Origin: [Anoxybacillus] calidus
Lineage (GTDB): Bacteria; Bacillota; Bacilli; Bacillales; Anoxybacillaceae
Direction: 5' to 3'
Assembly: GCF_013760845.1 (NCBI RefSeq)
Contig: NZ_JACDUU010000005.1
Span: forward strand, 186,001 to 250,000
Length of the DNA stretch: 64,000 nt
Numbering within the stretch: position 1 is the stretch's first letter; each line of letters opens with the position of its first letter. The translations under genes were made by a program, and so were the position numbers. This document shows positions 37,869 to 46,307 of the stretch, piece by piece. Under the pieces are notes generated by a model. The model had not been told where the DNA came from. It saw only the letters and a program-made list of their open reading frames with translations, and did no database searches.

Positions 37869-39143
37869 ATGGTTGAAAGAAGAACACCGATTCCCGTTTC
37901 TGAAGCGGTTAAAAGAGTGATGGCTTATGCAAAAACAGGAGAGGCTGAAATTGTTCCATTAGAACATGCGTATGGACGATATTTAGCAGAGCCGTTAGTT
38001 GCCGATCATGATGTACCTCCGTTTGATCGTTCACCTTATGACGGATTTGCCATTCGTGCAATCGACTCTGCGGCTGCAAGTTCCACGCATCCAGTCGAGT
38101 TTGAAGTGATTGAAGAAATTGGTGCCGGCAAGGTTGCGGAAAAAGTAGTCCAACCATTTCAGGCCATTCGCATTATGACAGGAGCGCAAATGCCGCCTGA
38201 ATGCGATGCTGTTGTCATGCTCGAACTAACGAAGCAATATGAACGTGATGGGAAAAAATATATGTCTATTAAACGTTCGTTTAAGCCGGGAGACAATATT
38301 TCTTTTCAGGGAGAGGATACAAAAAAAGGAACTACATTAGTTCAAAGAGGAGTGTTCATTAATCCGGGCATACAAGCGTTATTGGCAACATTCGGTTATT
38401 CACAAGTGAAGGTCGCTAAGAGGCCGAGAATCGGCATTTTTGCAACTGGAAGTGAGTTGTTAGATATATCCGAGCCGCTTGTTCCAGGAAAAATCCGTAA
38501 CAGCAATGCTTATATGATTAGTGCACAAATTACCCGAAATGGAGCGACACCGATTTATTTTGGTAAACTTGCTGACGATGTGGATGAATGTTTTACGGCG
38601 ATTCAACATGCATTGGATCAAGTAGATATTCTTATTACAACAGGAGGAGTTTCCGTCGGTGATTACGATTATTTACCGGTGATTTATGAAAAATTAGGAG
38701 CAGAAGTTCTTTTTAACAAAATTGCGATGCGCCCGGGAAGTGTAACAACGGTAGCTCAATTAAATGGCAAATTGTTGTTTGGACTATCTGGTAATCCATC
38801 AGCATGCTATGTCGGCTATGAGTTGTTTGTCCGGCCGGTGATTAGAACAATGATGTTTTCGCCAAATCCATATTTGCGAAAAACAGAAGCGATTTTACAG
38901 GCTGATTTTCCTAAACCAAATCCGTTTACAAGGTTTGTTAGAAGTTATGTCACATATGCCAACGGACAGCTTTGCGTTTCGCCATCAGGAATGGATAAGT
39001 CAAATATCGTGACATCTCTTGCAAGGGCAAATGCTCTCATGGTGCTTCCAGGCGGAACGAGAGGATTCGAAAAGGGAGCAGTTGTGGAGGTGTTGTTGTT
39101 AGAAGATGAAGAGGGAAGTTCGCAGTTTGGAGAAGAATCATGA
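37869..39143 (+). CDS. moeA: Molybdopterin molybdenumtransferase
   Basis: Inserts molybdate into adenylated molybdopterin. The 424-residue protein shows the MoeA blocks PPFDRSPYDGFAIRA near 50, RIMTGAQMP near 95, GDNISFQGED near 143, the MoCF-binding domain with TGGVSVGDYDY near 260, and GLSGNPSACYVG near 305. Start ATG after GAGGGATGAATA. It begins the tightly packed operon moeA-mobB-moaE-moaD and overlaps mobB by four bases. Confidence 0.95.
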   Translation: MVERRTPIPVSEAVKRVMAYAKTGEAEIVPLEHAYGRYLAEPLVADHDVPPFDRSPYDGFAIRAIDSAAASSTHPVEFEVIEEIGAGKVAEKVVQPFQAIRIMTGAQMPPECDAVVMLELTKQYERDGKKYMSIKRSFKPGDNISFQGEDTKKGTTLVQRGVFINPGIQALLATFGYSQVKVAKRPRIGIFATGSELLDISEPLVPGKIRNSNAYMISAQITRNGATPIYFGKLADDVDECFTAIQHALDQVDILITTGGVSVGDYDYLPVIYEKLGAEVLFNKIAMRPGSVTTVAQLNGKLLFGLSGNPSACYVGYELFVRPVIRTMMFSPNPYLRKTEAILQADFPKPNPFTRFVRSYVTYANGQLCVSPSGMDKSNIVTSLARANALMVLPGGTRGFEKGAVVEVLLLEDEEGSSQFGEES

Positions 39144-39649
39144 AAATTTTACAAGTTGTTGGCTACAAAAATAGCGGCAAAACGACGCTTATTGAAAAAC
39201 TAATTAAAGAAGCCGTTCATCAAGGCTACAGAGTAGGTGCTGTGAAACACCATGGGCATGGTGGTTATCCAGACTCATCTGATTTATCCAACGATTCTAA
39301 TCGGCATCGTCAAGCGGGGGCCATCGTTTCTTCGGTAGAGGGGAACGGTTTGTTACAGCTGCAGGTAATGCAAGACGAATGGCCGTTACAACAAATCTTA
39401 CAAATTTATTCGCTCTTTCCAATCGATGTTGTCCTAGTGGAAGGATTTAAAAAAGAGAAATATCCAAAAGTAGTCATGTTACGAACAGTCGACGACCTAA
39501 CGCTTTTGACTACATTAGAAAATATTATTGCGGTAATTACACGGACAACGTTACCAGAATCACTTCGAATAGATTGTCCAATTTTTTCGATAAAAAATGA
39601 GGAGCAATATTTACAATGGATAATGAATTATGTGAGGGATGCTTTGTGA
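39140..39649 (+). CDS. mobB: Molybdopterin-guanine dinucleotide adapter protein
   Basis: GTP-binding accessory protein of MobA, 169 residues. The P-loop reads GYKNSGKTTL at residues 7-16; KHHGHGG near 34 and DVVLVEGFKKEKYPKV near 95 are typical. Starts inside the moeA stop (ATGA), so translation is coupled. Its own end overlaps the moaE start. Confidence 0.92.
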   Translation: MKILQVVGYKNSGKTTLIEKLIKEAVHQGYRVGAVKHHGHGGYPDSSDLSNDSNRHRQAGAIVSSVEGNGLLQLQVMQDEWPLQQILQIYSLFPIDVVLVEGFKKEKYPKVVMLRTVDDLTLLTTLENIIAVITRTTLPESLRIDCPIFSIKNEEQYLQWIMNYVRDAL

Positions 39650-40116
39650 ACAATCAGCTATTTGTCATTACAAAAGAGCCGATTTCGATTGAGGAAGTTG
39701 TAAAAAAAGTGATTCGCCCTGAAGCAGGAGCAGTTACTACGTTTATTGGAACAGTGCGGGAGTTTACAAACGGGAAAAGAACGTTATTTTTACAATATGA
39801 AGCTTATGTTTCGATGGCGGAAAAAAAGCTGGCACAAATAGGTGAAGAAATAAAGGAAAAATGGCCAGAGGCACACGTCGCGATTACTCATAGAATTGGA
39901 AAACTGGACATTTCCGACATTGCGGTTGTGATTGCTGTTTCTACTCCTCATAGAAAAGATGCGTATGAGGCGAACCAATATGCCATTGAACGAATTAAAC
40001 AAATTGTTCCGATTTGGAAAAAGGAACATTGGGAAAATGGAGAGAAATGGATTGGAAATCAATTGGAAACAAAGGCGTACCCGACTGGAAAACCGGAAGA
40101 GAGGGATTTAGATTGA
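39646..40116 (+). CDS. moaE: Molybdopterin synthase large subunit
   Basis: Catalytic subunit that transfers two sulfurs from MoaD to precursor Z. 156 residues. GAVTTFIGTVREF near 28, HRIGKLDISD near 78, HRKDAYEA near 98, and the active-site lysines in PIWKKEHWENGEKWIG near 120 are visible. The start is set at GTG 39646, after GAGGGATGCTTT; the longer frame in the track of mobB has no ribosome site. Overlaps mobB by four bases. Confidence 0.93.
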   Translation: MNNQLFVITKEPISIEEVVKKVIRPEAGAVTTFIGTVREFTNGKRTLFLQYEAYVSMAEKKLAQIGEEIKEKWPEAHVAITHRIGKLDISDIAVVIAVSTPHRKDAYEANQYAIERIKQIVPIWKKEHWENGEKWIGNQLETKAYPTGKPEERDLD

Positions 40117-40343
40117 TTACAGTACTTCTATTTGCTTATTTGCAAGAGGCGGTTGGGAAAGAACGGATTGAATTTAGCGTTGAGTCGATTACTGCCAAAG
40201 AGTTAAAGAAAGTTTTGGAAAAAGAATATAACATTGATTTACGTCATGTGATGGTGGCTGTGAATGAAGAGTATGTATCTGAAAATGAATTTATTCATGC
40301 AGGAGATACAGTCGCTCTCATTCCACCAGTAAGCGGAGGTTGA
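40113..40343 (+). CDS. moaD: Molybdopterin synthase small subunit
   Basis: Ubiquitin-fold sulfur carrier, 76 residues, ending PPVSGG with the C-terminal Gly-Gly that becomes the thiocarboxylate. The TTG at 40113 follows GAGAGGGATTTAGA and gives MITVLLFAYLQEAVGKE, the family start; it overlaps the moaE stop by four bases. A long open frame extends upstream inside moaE but has no ribosome site. Confidence 0.9.
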   Translation: MITVLLFAYLQEAVGKERIEFSVESITAKELKKVLEKEYNIDLRHVMVAVNEEYVSENEFIHAGDTVALIPPVSGG

Positions 40344-40354
40344 TTTTGTGGATG

Positions 40355-40393
40355 AGGGGGCTGACACGTTGTTTCGAGGTCAGCCTCTTTCAT
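40355..40393 (+). terminator. Terminator after moaD, like a collapsed repeat copy
   Basis: GAGGGGGCTGAC and GTCAGCCTC pair around a 13-base loop, followed by TTTC. The arms equal the outer arms of the nine-copy repeat (GGGGCTGAC / GTCAGCCTC), but the middle is missing. Confidence 0.7.
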
Positions 40394-40480
40394 GTTTGAA
40401 AATATGAATCAATCCTGCATATTTCCCGTGAAGTAGTCTTCACAGTCAAATTCCTTTCTCAAATCAAATAGTCAGCTGCT

Positions 40481-40640
40481 GACGAAAAAGTGTAAGTTCC
40501 CCAATTACTACATACTTAATATGAGCTCCTGCTTACCAGCTGTGATTTTCCCTATTGCCCTTTTCCTGATTGAATATTGTAAATTTCATCCGCTATTGAA
40601 CCTTCACGAAATAAATATGTTCCTTTCTTTATTGATGTAT
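40481..40640 (-). pseudogene. Remnant of a Crp/Fnr-family regulator (effector-domain part)
   Basis: On the minus strand one frame reads SIKKGTYLFREGSIADEIY and NIQSGK, another IGKITAGKQELIL, and a third GELTLF. In this order they match the cyclic-nucleotide-binding-like fold of Crp/Fnr proteins (KKGTYLF-EG--AD--Y-I-SGKV-I-KIT--GQEL-L ... GELTLF). At least two frameshifts are needed, and the helix-turn-helix is not found. It lies directly downstream of the molybdenum operon. Confidence 0.55.
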
Positions 40641-40808
40641 CATATGTAACAATTCGAAATCGTTGTCATTATTTAATCTACTCTCATTATCAACTTTGTG
40701 CCGTCTATTACTATATGACTCAATTTAAAAATGAATGAGGTCAAGGGCAATATTTATCAATCCGTTTTTACTATATTTTCACCGAAAATAGTTCGAAAAA
40801 TAAAATTA

Positions 40809-40859
40809 GGTGAATAATTATGAAAAATAATTAAATATACATTTGATTTTATTTTTATG
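40809..40859 (+). promoter_or_regulatory. ARG boxes (AhrC/ArgR sites) at the argC promoter
   Basis: GGTGAATAATTATGAAAA (40809-40826) and, on the other strand, CATAAAAATAAAATCAAA (40842-40859) both resemble the ARG box CATGAATAAAAATKCAAK with about 12-14 matches of 18. The second covers the -35 box and spacer of the promoter, as expected for repression by AhrC with arginine. Confidence 0.55.
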
Positions 40860-40871
40860 CAGTATTATAAT
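40843..40871 (+). promoter_or_regulatory. Sigma-A promoter of the arg operon
   Basis: TTGATT (40843-40848), a 17-base spacer, then TATAAT (40866-40871), 39 bases before the argC start. Confidence 0.75.
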
Positions 40872-40910
40872 GATAACTAATTTAACAGATTTTGATTAAG
40901 GGGGCTCATC

Positions 40911-41948
40911 ATGAAAATAGCGGTCATTGGAGCAACAGGATATGGAGGGGTAGAGTTACTACGCTTTTTACAACACCATCCATATGCCGAAGTTCATTCT
41001 ATCCATTCGTCGTCACAAGATGGAATATCTTTATCCGAAATTTATCCTCATATCGGTCAGAATGAAGCAATGATCCTTGAAAGTATCGATGTTGAGCAAA
41101 TTACAGCAACAGCCGATGTTGTCTTTTTGGCTACCCCGCCAGGAGTATCAAGTCAACTGACGCCGCTTCTCATGGATGGAGGCGTAAAAGTAATCGATTT
41201 ATCCGGGGATTTTCGCATAAAGGACGGACGCATTTATGAAGCCTGGTATAAAAAAACAGCAGCGCCAAATAGGTATTTGCAAAAAGCAGTATATGGTTTG
41301 GCGGAATGGAATAAAAAAGAGATTGAAGATGCAGTAATGATCGCCAATCCAGGCTGCTATCCGACAGCAACATTACTTGGTTTAGCCCCGCTCGTACAAA
41401 ATGATCTTATTAAAGAAGATTCGATTATTATTGATGCAAAATCTGGAGTGTCAGGAGCCGGACGCCACGTTTCTCTTAGCACGCATTTTTCTGAAACAAA
41501 TGAGAATGTAAAAATATACAAAGTAAACGAGCATCAACATATTCCAGAAATTGAGCAGATGCTGTGGAATTGGAATGAACAGATAAAACCAATTACGTTT
41601 AGCACACATTTAATTCCAATGACACGCGGAATCATGGCAACGATTTATTCTCAAGCAAAAAAAGAGTTGTCTACTGAAATGTTGGTAGATTTATATAAAA
41701 CAAGTTATGAAGATTCAAAGTTTGTGCGCATTTGCGAGCCTGGAAATTACCCGTCAACAAAAGAAGTTTACGGCTCCAACTATTGTGACATTGGAGTTGC
41801 TTACGACGAACGGACAGGAAGAATTACGGTTGTGTCAGTGATTGACAACTTAGTGAAAGGAGCCGCGGGGCAGGCGATTCAAAACTTGAACATTATGATG
41901 GGAATAGAAGAGGATACAGGGTTACAGTTCATGCCGATTTATCCATGA
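40911..41948 (+). CDS. argC: N-acetyl-gamma-glutamyl-phosphate reductase
   Basis: NADPH-dependent third step of arginine synthesis. 345 residues; the nucleotide-binding GATGYGG at residues 7-13, the catalytic Cys in NPGCYPTA near 148, and the HxxH-type HEHQHIPEIEQ block near 205 are present. The start ATG follows TAAGGGGGCTCATC. First gene of argC-argJ-argB-argD-carA-carB-argF. Confidence 0.96.
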   Translation: MKIAVIGATGYGGVELLRFLQHHPYAEVHSIHSSSQDGISLSEIYPHIGQNEAMILESIDVEQITATADVVFLATPPGVSSQLTPLLMDGGVKVIDLSGDFRIKDGRIYEAWYKKTAAPNRYLQKAVYGLAEWNKKEIEDAVMIANPGCYPTATLLGLAPLVQNDLIKEDSIIIDAKSGVSGAGRHVSLSTHFSETNENVKIYKVNEHQHIPEIEQMLWNWNEQIKPITFSTHLIPMTRGIMATIYSQAKKELSTEMLVDLYKTSYEDSKFVRICEPGNYPSTKEVYGSNYCDIGVAYDERTGRITVVSVIDNLVKGAAGQAIQNLNIMMGIEEDTGLQFMPIYP

Positions 41949-41963
41949 TAAGGGGGAGGAACA

Positions 41964-43196
41964 ATGATTGTTACAAAACAGGAAGATGATATTCAACATA
42001 TAGCAGAAGGAACGATCGTAACACCAAAAGGATTTAAGACTGCAGGAGTACATGCCGGGCTTCGCTATACAAAAAAAGATTTAGGTGTAGTTGTGTGCGA
42101 TGTACCTGCTTCATGCGCCGCTGTTTATACACAAAGTCATTTCCAAGCAGCACCGTTAAAAGTAACGCAGCAAAGCATCGCAGTCGAACAAAAACTTCAA
42201 GCTGTTATCGTAAATAGCGCATGTGCGAATGCCTGTACAGGAGAACAAGGATTAAAAGATGCTTACGAAATGAGAAAGTTGTGTGCCGAACAGTTTGGCA
42301 TTGCTCCACATTTAGTCGCGGTCGCCTCCACTGGTGTCATCGGTGAATTTCTTCCAATGGATAAAATCCGCACGGGAATCAAACAATTACGGCCAAGTAA
42401 TTTAACGGAAGATGCCATTGCTTTTCAAACAGCGATTTTAACGACCGATACCGTCATGAAGAAGACTTGTTATCAAACGGTTATTGACGGAAAAGAGGTT
42501 ACAATTGGCGGAGCAGCGAAAGGTTCTGGCATGATTCACCCGAATATGGCAACGATGCTTGCATTTATAACAACGGATGCCAACATTTCATCAGATTCGC
42601 TGCAAGCGGCTCTTCGCTCTATAACAGATGTTTCTTTTAACCAAATTACAGTAGATGGGGAAACATCAACGAATGATATGGTTATTGTCCTGGCAAGCGG
42701 TTTGGCGGAAAACAAGGAACTTACGCCAAATCATCCAGAATGGCCTAAATTTTACGAGGCGTTAAAAAAGACGTGTGAGGATTTAGCCAAGCAAATAGCG
42801 AAAGACGGAGAAGGAGCGACGAAACTAATCGAAGTGCGTGTTACAGGAGCGGCAAACGATGAGGAAGCGAAGGAAGTTGCTAAGAAAATTGTCGGTTCTA
42901 ATTTAGTAAAAACAGCCGTCTACGGAGCTGACGCTAACTGGGGAAGAATTATCGGAGCGATTGGGCATAGCGACGCGGCAGTTGACCCCAATAATGTCGA
43001 TGTTTCGATCGGGGAGATTGTCATGTTAAAAGCTAGTCAGCCGCAAGCCTTTTCCGAAGAAGCAGCGACTGCTTATTTACAAAATGAAGAGATTGTTATT
43101 GAAGTGAATCTTCATATTGGAGAGGGAAGAGGAACCGCCTGGGGATGCGATTTAACTTACGATTATGTAAAAATTAATGCAAGCTACCGCACGTAA
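41964..43196 (+). CDS. argJ: Bifunctional glutamate N-acetyltransferase / ornithine acetyltransferase
   Basis: Recycles the acetyl group from acetylornithine to glutamate, and in thermophilic Bacillaceae often also makes acetylglutamate from acetyl-CoA. The 410-residue precursor cleaves itself before the Thr of [11 protein letters not shown] (near residue 197) to give alpha and beta chains; KGSGMI and DGETSTND are typical. Ribosome site AAGGGGGAGGAACA. It is 15 bases after argC. Confidence 0.95.
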   Translation: MIVTKQEDDIQHIAEGTIVTPKGFKTAGVHAGLRYTKKDLGVVVCDVPASCAAVYTQSHFQAAPLKVTQQSIAVEQKLQAVIVNSACANACTGEQGLKDAYEMRKLCAEQFGIAPHLVAVASTGVIGEFLPMDKIRTGIKQLRPSNLTEDAIAFQTAILTTDTVMKKTCYQTVIDGKEVTIGGAAKGSGMIHPNMATMLAFITTDANISSDSLQAALRSITDVSFNQITVDGETSTNDMVIVLASGLAENKELTPNHPEWPKFYEALKKTCEDLAKQIAKDGEGATKLIEVRVTGAANDEEAKEVAKKIVGSNLVKTAVYGADANWGRIIGAIGHSDAAVDPNNVDVSIGEIVMLKASQPQAFSEEAATAYLQNEEIVIEVNLHIGEGRGTAWGCDLTYDYVKINASYRT

Positions 43197-43218
43197 TTTT
43201 GCTAGAGGGGAGAAAAAA

Positions 43219-43995
43219 ATGGCGGATACAGTAGTCATTAAATGTGGGGGAAGCGTATTAAGTGAATTATCGGAAGCATTTTTTCATAGTTTGAAAGAAA
43301 TGAAAAGCAGAGGAATGAACATTGTAATCGTCCATGGTGGCGGTCCGGAAATCGGGCAAATGTTAAAACAATTAAACATTAAAAGTGAGTTTGTCAATGG
43401 TTTGCGGAAAACAACGAATGAAGTACTGGAAGTTGTCGAGATGATTTTAGCGGGAAAAGTGAATAAGCAGCTTGTTTCACTATTGCAGAAAAAAGGATTG
43501 AAGGCGATTGGGCTTTCAGGGATTGATGCGAATTTAATCGAAGTGAAACCGATGGATGTAGAGCACTTAGGGTATGTTGGGGAAGTAACGCATGTGAATC
43601 ATTCGTTTCTTCAACAATTAGCTGCTTCCGAATATATCCCAGTGATTGCCCCAATCGGCTTTGACCAAACGGGACAGAAATATAACATTAATGCTGATAC
43701 GGCGGCTGGAGCAGTGGCCATGGCTCTTGAGGCAAAACATTTGTTGTTTGTCACCGATGTTCCCGGAATTTTACGAAATGGAACACTGGTGGAGCATGCA
43801 ACAGTTGAGATGATTTTAGAAATGATTGATGAAGGAACGATTTACGGAGGCATGATTCCGAAAGTAAAAGCAGCGATGGAATCCATTGCTGGTTCACTGC
43901 GTGAAGTCATTATTGTAAGCGGCAAGCTGCCGTTTTTCTCAGCTAATGGTGAAATATGCGGCACAAAAATCATGAAAGAAGCGGGGGTTTATTAA
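43219..43995 (+). CDS. argB: Acetylglutamate kinase
   Basis: Phosphorylates N-acetylglutamate. 258 residues; VIKCGGSVL at the start, the HGGGPEIG substrate loop near 41, [10 protein letters not shown] near 163, and [10 protein letters not shown] near 213. The open frame begins 42 bases earlier, but GAGGGGAGAAAAAA marks the ATG at 43219. Short form without the N-terminal helix tied to arginine feedback inhibition, so control may lie elsewhere in the pathway. Confidence 0.95.
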   Translation: MADTVVIKCGGSVLSELSEAFFHSLKEMKSRGMNIVIVHGGGPEIGQMLKQLNIKSEFVNGLRKTTNEVLEVVEMILAGKVNKQLVSLLQKKGLKAIGLSGIDANLIEVKPMDVEHLGYVGEVTHVNHSFLQQLAASEYIPVIAPIGFDQTGQKYNINADTAAGAVAMALEAKHLLFVTDVPGILRNGTLVEHATVEMILEMIDEGTIYGGMIPKVKAAMESIAGSLREVIIVSGKLPFFSANGEICGTKIMKEAGVY

Positions 43996-45155
43996 TGGGA
44001 GCCTTATTTCCTACGTATAATCGTTGGGATATTGCAATAGAATCGGCAAAAGGAACAAAAGTAATCGCTAAAGATGGCAAGGAATATTTAGATTTTGTGG
44101 CAGGGATAGCCGTTTGCAACCTAGGTCATCGTCATCCTGTTATTCAAGAAGCGATCGAAAATCAACTAAAAAAAGTGTGGCATGTTTCGAATTTATTTCA
44201 AAATGAATTACAGGAAGAGACAGCACAGCTTCTCGTTCAACATTGCGACGGTGATGCGGTGTTCTTTTGCAATAGTGGTGCGGAGGCGAACGAGGCGGCA
44301 TTAAAACTGGCGCGCAAATATACAGGACGCTCGAAAGTAATTACGTTTAAGCAGTCATTCCATGGTCGGACATTTGCAACGATGTCAGCAACTGGACAGG
44401 AAAAAATCTATAAAGGATTCGGACCGCTTTTGCCGGAATTCATTCATCTTCCTTTTAATGATATCGCTATGCTAGAACAGAAAATGAACGAGCAAGTTGC
44501 CGCTGTGATGGTTGAAATCGTCCAAGGCGAAGGTGGAGTCATACCGGCAAATGAATCTTTTTTAAAGAAGATTGCTGAACTTTGTTCCCGTTATGGTTCC
44601 TTGTTTATTGTCGATGAAGTGCAAACAGGAATTGGAAGAACGGGAAAAGCATTTGCCTATCAACATTACGACATTTCTCCGGATATTATTACGGTTGCAA
44701 AAGGATTAGGAAGCGGCTTTCCAGTTGGCGCAATGATTGGGAAAGAGTTTTTAAGGAACTCATTTACTGCCGGGGTTCACGGTTCTACATTTGGTGGCAA
44801 TCCGCTTGCGATGGCAGCAGCCAAAGCGACACTGGAAGTGATCTTTGAAGAGAAATTTTTGCAGGAAGTATCGGAGAAAGGAGAATATTTTCTGCAAAAG
44901 TTAAAGGAAGCTTTAAAAGATATTGATGTGGTCAAGGAAGTGAGAGGTCTTGGTTTAATGATCGGAATTGAATGCAAGCATGATGTTACTCAATTAATTA
45001 AAAACATTCATGCCAATGGTTTGCTTGTATTAACAGCTGGTCCGAATGTCATTCGTCTATTGCCTCCGCTTGTCGTTCGTACAGATGAAATCGATGAAGC
45101 GGTGAAGATTATTCAATATACATTTATAAAGGAACATGTAGCAGCTAACGAATAA
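43995..45155 (+). CDS. argD: Acetylornithine aminotransferase
   Basis: PLP enzyme turning N-acetylglutamate semialdehyde into acetylornithine. 386 residues; [17 protein letters not shown] near 95, the PLP-binding Asp in [13 protein letters not shown] near 215, and the Schiff-base Lys in [11 protein letters not shown] near 245. The ATG overlaps the last base of the argB stop (TAATG) with GCGGGGG upstream. The longer frame starting at 43956 lies within argB and has no ribosome site. Confidence 0.95.
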   Translation: MGALFPTYNRWDIAIESAKGTKVIAKDGKEYLDFVAGIAVCNLGHRHPVIQEAIENQLKKVWHVSNLFQNELQEETAQLLVQHCDGDAVFFCNSGAEANEAALKLARKYTGRSKVITFKQSFHGRTFATMSATGQEKIYKGFGPLLPEFIHLPFNDIAMLEQKMNEQVAAVMVEIVQGEGGVIPANESFLKKIAELCSRYGSLFIVDEVQTGIGRTGKAFAYQHYDISPDIITVAKGLGSGFPVGAMIGKEFLRNSFTAGVHGSTFGGNPLAMAAAKATLEVIFEEKFLQEVSEKGEYFLQKLKEALKDIDVVKEVRGLGLMIGIECKHDVTQLIKNIHANGLLVLTAGPNVIRLLPPLVVRTDEIDEAVKIIQYTFIKEHVAANE

Positions 45156-45178
45156 GTGGCTGTACCTTTATTAAGTTA

Positions 45179-45216
45179 GATGTATAAAAATACTTATATT
45201 TAAATAAAAATTCAAT
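45179..45216 (+). promoter_or_regulatory. Tandem ARG boxes between argD and carA
   Basis: GATGTATAAAAATACTTA (45179-45196) and TTTAAATAAAAATTCAAT (45199-45216) match the 18-base ARG box at 13 and about 15 positions. Their centres are 20 bases apart, two helical turns, the classic arrangement for one AhrC/ArgR hexamer. A -35/-10-like pair (TTAAGT, 17 bases, TTATAT) overlaps them, so an arginine-controlled internal promoter for carAB-argF is likely. Confidence 0.65.
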
Positions 45217-45230
45217 AATGAGGTGTCACA

Positions 45231-46307
45231 ATGAAAGCTTATTTGCATTTAGCAAATGGGAAAATGTTTGAAGGGAAGTTGGAAACGGAACTGCCTAACG
45301 GTGAGGTTAGCGGTGAAGTTGTTTTTTTTACAGGAATGACTGGATACCAAGAAGTACTCACTGATCCTTCATATAAAAACCAAATGATTGTATTTACTTA
45401 TCCGCTCATCGGCAACTACGGAATTAATGCAACTGATTTTGAAAGCAAAAAACCCCATGTTCAAGCAGTAATCGTCTATGAAACAAGGGATAAAGGATAT
45501 CATTATCAATCTCAATATAGTTTAAGGGAATATTTGCAAGCATGGAATATTCCTTTGCTTACTCATATTGATACACGCGCGGTAGTAAAACAAATTCGTA
45601 CAGAAGGAGTCATGCAAGGGAAGATTAGTTTAACTTCTGAATGCGGAAAATTTGTAAAAGAGCAACAAGAACAGCCTATACAGAAAGTAGCCATTTCGCA
45701 AATTGAAACATATGGAGATGGTTCAGAACATATTGTTCTTGTTGATTTTGGCTATAAAAAATCCATCCTGCAATCTTTGCTGGAAAGAGAATGTAAAGTG
45801 ACTGTTGTTCCATATAACACGTCATTTGAAACGATTCAAGCGCTTGAGCCGGACGGCATTTTACTATCAAACGGTCCTGGAGATCCAAAGCAGCTTATGC
45901 CACAGCTTTCAACGATTCGTAAAATGATTGACCATTATCCGACGCTTGCGATTTGCTTAGGGCATCAATTAGTTGCCTTGGCATACGGGGCAGATACAGA
46001 AAAGCTGCGTTTCGGTCATCGCGGGGCCAATCAGCCGGTCTACGATTCAGTGAAGAAGAAAGTGTTTATGACATCACAAAATCACGGATATGTCGTGAAT
46101 AAGGAAAGTTTGGCGCATACACCGTTTGTGATTCGTTTTACAAATGTCAACGATCAATCAGTAGAAGGAATGTTTCATCCAACCAAGCCGATTTTATCAG
46201 TGCAATATCATCCTGAAGCACATCCAGGTCCGAGCGATACGACCAGCATTTTCGATGAATTTTTGCAAACTGTGAAGAACGTAAGGAGAGAGAAAGTGTA
46301 TGCCTAA
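45231..46307 (+). CDS. carA: Arginine-type carbamoyl phosphate synthase, small (glutaminase) subunit
   Basis: Hydrolyses glutamine and passes ammonia to CarB. 358 residues; N-terminal CarA domain (TGMTGYQEVLTDPSY near 35), and a class I glutaminase domain with the nucleophile C242 in AICLGHQL and the late QYHPEAHPGP. Lies inside the arginine operon, so this is the arginine-specific enzyme rather than the PyrAA partner. Ribosome site TGAGGTGTCACA. Overlaps carB by 8 bases. Confidence 0.95.
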   Translation: MKAYLHLANGKMFEGKLETELPNGEVSGEVVFFTGMTGYQEVLTDPSYKNQMIVFTYPLIGNYGINATDFESKKPHVQAVIVYETRDKGYHYQSQYSLREYLQAWNIPLLTHIDTRAVVKQIRTEGVMQGKISLTSECGKFVKEQQEQPIQKVAISQIETYGDGSEHIVLVDFGYKKSILQSLLERECKVTVVPYNTSFETIQALEPDGILLSNGPGDPKQLMPQLSTIRKMIDHYPTLAICLGHQLVALAYGADTEKLRFGHRGANQPVYDSVKKKVFMTSQNHGYVVNKESLAHTPFVIRFTNVNDQSVEGMFHPTKPILSVQYHPEAHPGPSDTTSIFDEFLQTVKNVRREKVYA

